DNA of 7,257 nucleotides, from positions 1 to 7,257 of the forward strand of contig JAJPXK010000004.1 in the NCBI GenBank assembly GCA_021205485.1, read 5' to 3'. Shown piece after piece: positions 5,778-7,257 of this stretch. Below the pieces are notes generated by a model that was given only the letters and a program-made list of their open reading frames with translations, had not been told where the DNA came from and did not search any database. The position numbers and the translations under genes were made by a program. The stretch is from Clostridia bacterium. GTDB lineage: Bacteria > Bacillota > Clostridia > Christensenellales > Borkfalkiaceae. Within the stretch, counting starts at the first letter, position 1, and every line of letters begins with the position of its first letter.

Positions 5778-5831
5778 CCACCTCATCCGTCAACACAGTT
5801 GACACCTTCCCCTCAAGGGGAAGGCAAGGGG
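5778..5831 (+). repeat. CCTTCCCC hairpin repeat, intact copy
   Basis: Order: CACCTCATCC, then GTCAAC-ACA-GTTGAC (5789-5803), then the perfect nine-base stem CCTTCCCCT / AGGGGAAGG (5805-5824) with a two-base CA loop, and CAAGGGGC. I recognise this as a type of element common in intergenic regions of clostridial contigs; no function is established that I know of. Apart from the marR promoter, these repeats and the rpsR terminator, the stretch 5509-5903 shows nothing I can support. Confidence 0.85.
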
Positions 5832-5853
5832 CATTATTATACGTCTTACACGT

Positions 5854-5888
5854 AAAAAAAACGGAAAGCCAGAAAGCCTTCCGTTTAA
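5854..5888 (-). terminator. Intrinsic terminator of rpsF-ssb-rpsR
   Basis: On the - strand AAACGGAA (5886-5879) pairs with TTCCGTTT (5866-5859). The stem can extend inward by about four pairs with G-T wobbles, leaving a short loop, and is followed by a run of T ending at 5854. It lies about 16 bases after the rpsR stop codon. Confidence 0.9.
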
Positions 5889-5903
5889 TGCCTTATTTTA
5901 AGA

Positions 5904-6149
5904 TTATTCGCCCTTGTAAGGGAGAAGGGCTGCAACCCTCGCGCGTTTAATGGCGTTAGAAAGTTCCCTCTGGTGCTTTGCGCACGTGCCGCTCATGCGG
6001 CGGGGAAGCATCTTGCCGCCCTCGTTTATAAACTTCTTGAGGCGGTTAACGTCCTTATAATCTATAACTGCTACTTTCTCCTGGCAGAAAACGCAAACCT
6101 TTCTGCGGGGAAACTTTTTAAAATTCTTTTTAGCGGTTTTCTCTTCCAT
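5904..6149 (-). CDS. rpsR: 30S ribosomal protein S18 (bS18)
   Basis: Small ribosomal subunit protein that binds 16S rRNA on the platform as a heterodimer with S6. The 81-residue length is normal. The core matches the family: YKDVNRLKKFINEGGKMLPRRMSGTCAKHQRELSNAIKRARVAALLPY. Cys19, Cys22, Cys56 and His59 (CVFC and CAKH) form the zinc-ribbon-like set of the metal-binding C+ version of S18. The N-terminus is lysine-rich. AAGGAG lies six bases before ATG 6149. It is third in the operon, 28 bases after ssb, and followed directly by a terminator. rplI, which follows rpsR in many bacteria, is absent, as in Bacillus-type arrangements. Confidence 0.98.
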   Translation of the reverse strand: MEEKTAKKNFKKFPRRKVCVFCQEKVAVIDYKDVNRLKKFINEGGKMLPRRMSGTCAKHQRELSNAIKRARVAALLPYKGE

Positions 6150-6177
6150 AACAAACTCCTTAAATTATTATAATCCC

Positions 6178-6606
6178 TTAGAACGGTATATCCCCGTCGT
6201 CGTCAAAGGACTGCAAAGCAGGCTTTTTTCTGCCTGCGGAAGGCGCGGGCGCGCTGTAGCCGCTGTCGCCTGTGTCTTCGCTGGCCCCTCTCGGGGTAAG
6301 AAATTCAACGTCTGACGCGGTTACGTCTACAGAGGTGCGTTCCACACCCTCTTTATCGGTGTAAGAGTTAAGCTCTATATCGCCGATGACGGCCACTTTA
6401 TTGCCTTTTTTTGCGTAACGGGCCACTGTTTCGCCAAGCTGGCGCCACGCCGTTATCCTGTAGAAATCGGCCTTGCGTTCGCCGTCTGCGTTGTTTCTGG
6501 CGCGGCGGTTTACCGCGATAGAAAAACGGCATATAGGCGTACCCGCCGAAGTTTCGGTAAGCTCGGGGTCGCGGGTTAAGTTGCCGATTAAATATACTTT
6601 ATTCAT
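6178..6606 (-). CDS. ssb: Single-stranded DNA-binding protein SSB
   Basis: Binds single-stranded DNA at replication forks and during repair, as a homotetramer in this family. The 142-residue product has the OB-fold at about 1-105: MNKVYLIGNLTRDPEL at the start, FSIAVNR, DFYRITAWRQLGE with Trp54, and SYTDKEGVERTSVDV. A serine/alanine/proline-rich flexible linker follows. The C-terminal acidic tip SFDDDGDIPF is the conserved docking peptide for partner proteins, so the gene is complete and this is the principal SSB rather than a shortened paralogue. It sits between rpsF (20-base gap) and rpsR. The ribosome binding site is weak (AGGT about six bases before ATG 6606), so translation may depend partly on ribosomes leaving rpsF. 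Confidence 0.98.
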   Translation of the reverse strand: MNKVYLIGNLTRDPELTETSAGTPICRFSIAVNRRARNNADGERKADFYRITAWRQLGETVARYAKKGNKVAVIGDIELNSYTDKEGVERTSVDVTASDVEFLTPRGASEDTGDSGYSAPAPSAGRKKPALQSFDDDGDIPF

Positions 6607-6626
6607 CTTTTTACCTGTAATTTTAA

Positions 6627-6911
6627 TTATGCTTTTACGGTTATCATTCTTCTGATTACGCCGTCTGTAATGCCTGCGACGCGGTCAAGTTCTTTGACAA
6701 CGGCGGGCTGTGCTTCAAAGGTCATAAGCGCATAGTAGCCTTCGTTCTTATAATTGATAGGATACGCAAGCTTCTTTGTGCCCCACTTATCTGTGGATAC
6801 GACCGTACCGCCCATTGAAGTAACAATTTCTTCAAATTTAGCGGCGAGAGCTTCTTTGGCGTCGTCTGCCAAAGCGTTCTCTAAAACATACAGCATTTCG
6901 TAAGTTTTCAT
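6627..6911 (-). CDS. rpsF: 30S ribosomal protein S6 (bS6)
   Basis: Small-subunit protein that pairs with S18 on the 16S rRNA platform. From ATG 6911 the product has 94 residues, the normal length. It begins MKTYEMLYVL and contains the characteristic WGTKKLAYPINYKNEGYYALMTFEAQP (43-69). The start is set by GGGAGGT, seven bases upstream. The frame stays open to an ATG at 6971, but that 20-residue extension has no S6 character and would run through the leader hairpin, so it is rejected. The C-terminus lacks the long acidic tail of E. coli S6. It is the first gene of rpsF-ssb-rpsR. Confidence 0.97.
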   Translation of the reverse strand: MKTYEMLYVLENALADDAKEALAAKFEEIVTSMGGTVVSTDKWGTKKLAYPINYKNEGYYALMTFEAQPAVVKELDRVAGITDGVIRRMITVKA

Positions 6912-6916
6912 GTTTA

Positions 6917-6960
6917 TACCTCCCGGACTTATTCGGCATGCCACCTGCGGCATGCAAGGT
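6917..6960 (-). promoter_or_regulatory. Candidate S6:S18 autoregulatory leader of rpsF
   Basis: On the - strand GCATGCC (6955-6949) and GGCATGC (6942-6936) form a perfect seven-base stem with a six-base loop GCAGGT. A CCG (6936-6934) sits at the 3' foot of the stem, followed by AAT and AAG. That AAG can pair with CTT just 5' of the hairpin, leaving the CGAAT segment as a 3' bulge. The ribosome binding site follows within about 15 bases. The described rpsF leader bound by the S6:S18 complex is a hairpin with a CCG-containing bulge, so position and shape fit. The assignment rests on my memory of that motif and is not checked against a covariance model. Confidence 0.55.
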
Positions 6961-7024
6961 AAAATACGCATTTAAGCGTAAGCGTAAATAAATTTACCTG
7001 ACGGCAAAATTATTCAGCTTGAAT

Positions 7025-7053
7025 ATAATACAAAATTTTTTTTGAATTGTCAA
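7025..7053 (-). promoter_or_regulatory. Promoter of rpsF-ssb-rpsR
   Basis: On the - strand a perfect TTGACA (7053-7048) and TATTAT (7030-7025, five of six) are separated by 17 bases. Transcription would start near 7017, giving a leader of about 105 bases. That leader contains a small TACGC/GCGTA stem (6980-6965) and the larger hairpin at 6936-6955. Confidence 0.85.
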
Positions 7054-7105
7054 ATAAAAAGGATATGGTAATAAAATTTTTTATAATGTTGAGTTGTTTA
7101 TAATA

Positions 7106-7158
7106 GAGGCTCCCCTATTAGCGGGAGCTGTCAACGTAGTTGACTGAGGGGTTTGCCT
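7106..7158 (+). repeat. CTCCCC hairpin repeat (sister of the CCTTCCCC repeat)
   Basis: GCTCCC (7109-7114) pairs with GGGAGC (7123-7128). GTCAAC-GTA-GTTGAC (7130-7144) is a perfect second hairpin. GAGGGG and AGGC/GCCT (7107-7110 with 7155-7158) allow an outer stem. The inner hairpin has the same arms as in the copy at 5789-5803 but a different loop, and the main stem has a different sequence. It is followed by seven T, so it might also act as a terminator on the + strand, though no + strand gene lies before it. Confidence 0.75.
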
Positions 7159-7163
7159 TTTTT

Positions 7164-7257
7164 TAACGTTATTATTTTAAACAACCTTTCAGCCGACGTA
7201 CCTGCTGGTCGCCCGTTCGGGCGGGATTGCCACGCGGTAGAGTCCGCTCGCAATGAC
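7164..7257 (-). repeat. Dispersed intergenic repeat, copy D (GTCATTGCG family)
   Basis: Matches copy C (3957-4135) in the TAACGTTATTATTTTAAA block, the GCCGACG segment and GGCGGGATTGCCACG. It contains a perfect stem CGCCCG (7210-7215) / CGGGCG (7218-7223) with a TT loop. The last bases, CGCAATGAC, are the end of the element and coincide with the window edge, so it may continue. Both copies start a few bases after a T-run. Confidence 0.7.

Noticed and set aside
5723..5950. Open frame of 75 codons on the + strand between marR and rpsR
   Set aside because: It runs through the hairpin repeat, the terminator and the end of rpsR, and has no ribosome binding site or family resemblance.
6912..6971. 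Longer rpsF start at 6971
   Set aside because: The extra 20 residues come from translating the leader hairpin. S6 begins at MKTYEML, with a strong ribosome binding site before ATG 6911.

Overview
The window looks like chromosomal DNA from an uncultured low-to-mid GC Firmicute, most likely a clostridial (gut-type) lineage. The signs are strong AGGAGG-type ribosome binding sites, frequent ATA isoleucine codons, TTGACA/TATAAT promoters, the compact rpsF-ssb-rpsR operon, a type-2 (split, archaeal/clostridial-like) LeuCD, and intergenic hairpin repeats of a sort I associate with clostridial metagenome contigs. The taxonomic call is inference from style, not from a marker search.

Layout. Bases 1-3891 (+ strand) hold the end part of a leucine biosynthesis operon: leuC, a 367-bp repeat-filled gap, leuD, leuB and then a yggS-family PLP-binding protein gene that starts one base after leuB. 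A clear intrinsic terminator (3921-3949) closes this unit. Bases 3892-4229 hold no gene but carry a dispersed repeat, two interleaved inverted repeats and a six-unit heptanucleotide tandem repeat ending three bases before the degV stop codon. Bases 4230-5508 (- strand) are a MarR-type regulator gene overlapping a DegV/FakB-type fatty-acid-binding protein gene, with a near-perfect promoter and a palindrome on its -10 box. Bases 5509-5903 hold that promoter, three copies or fragments of a hairpin repeat and the terminator of the next operon. Bases 5904-6911 (- strand) are rpsF, ssb and rpsR, preceded by a leader with a strong hairpin that may be the S6:S18 autoregulatory motif and by a good promoter at 7025-7053. 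Bases 7054-7257 carry two more intergenic repeats.

How the genes fit together. LeuC and LeuD form isopropylmalate isomerase, and LeuB oxidises the 3-isopropylmalate formed, giving the two steps between LeuA and the branched-chain transaminase. YggS homologues manage free pyridoxal phosphate, the cofactor of that transaminase, which gives a possible but unproven reason for the coupling. MarR plus DegV suggests local control of a fatty-acid carrier. S6, SSB and S18 form the usual translation/replication operon.

I see no defence system, mobile element gene, CRISPR array, tRNA or rRNA, and no wholly new system. The most unusual content is intergenic: at least three families of hairpin-forming repeats, in which pairing is kept while sequence or loop length changes.
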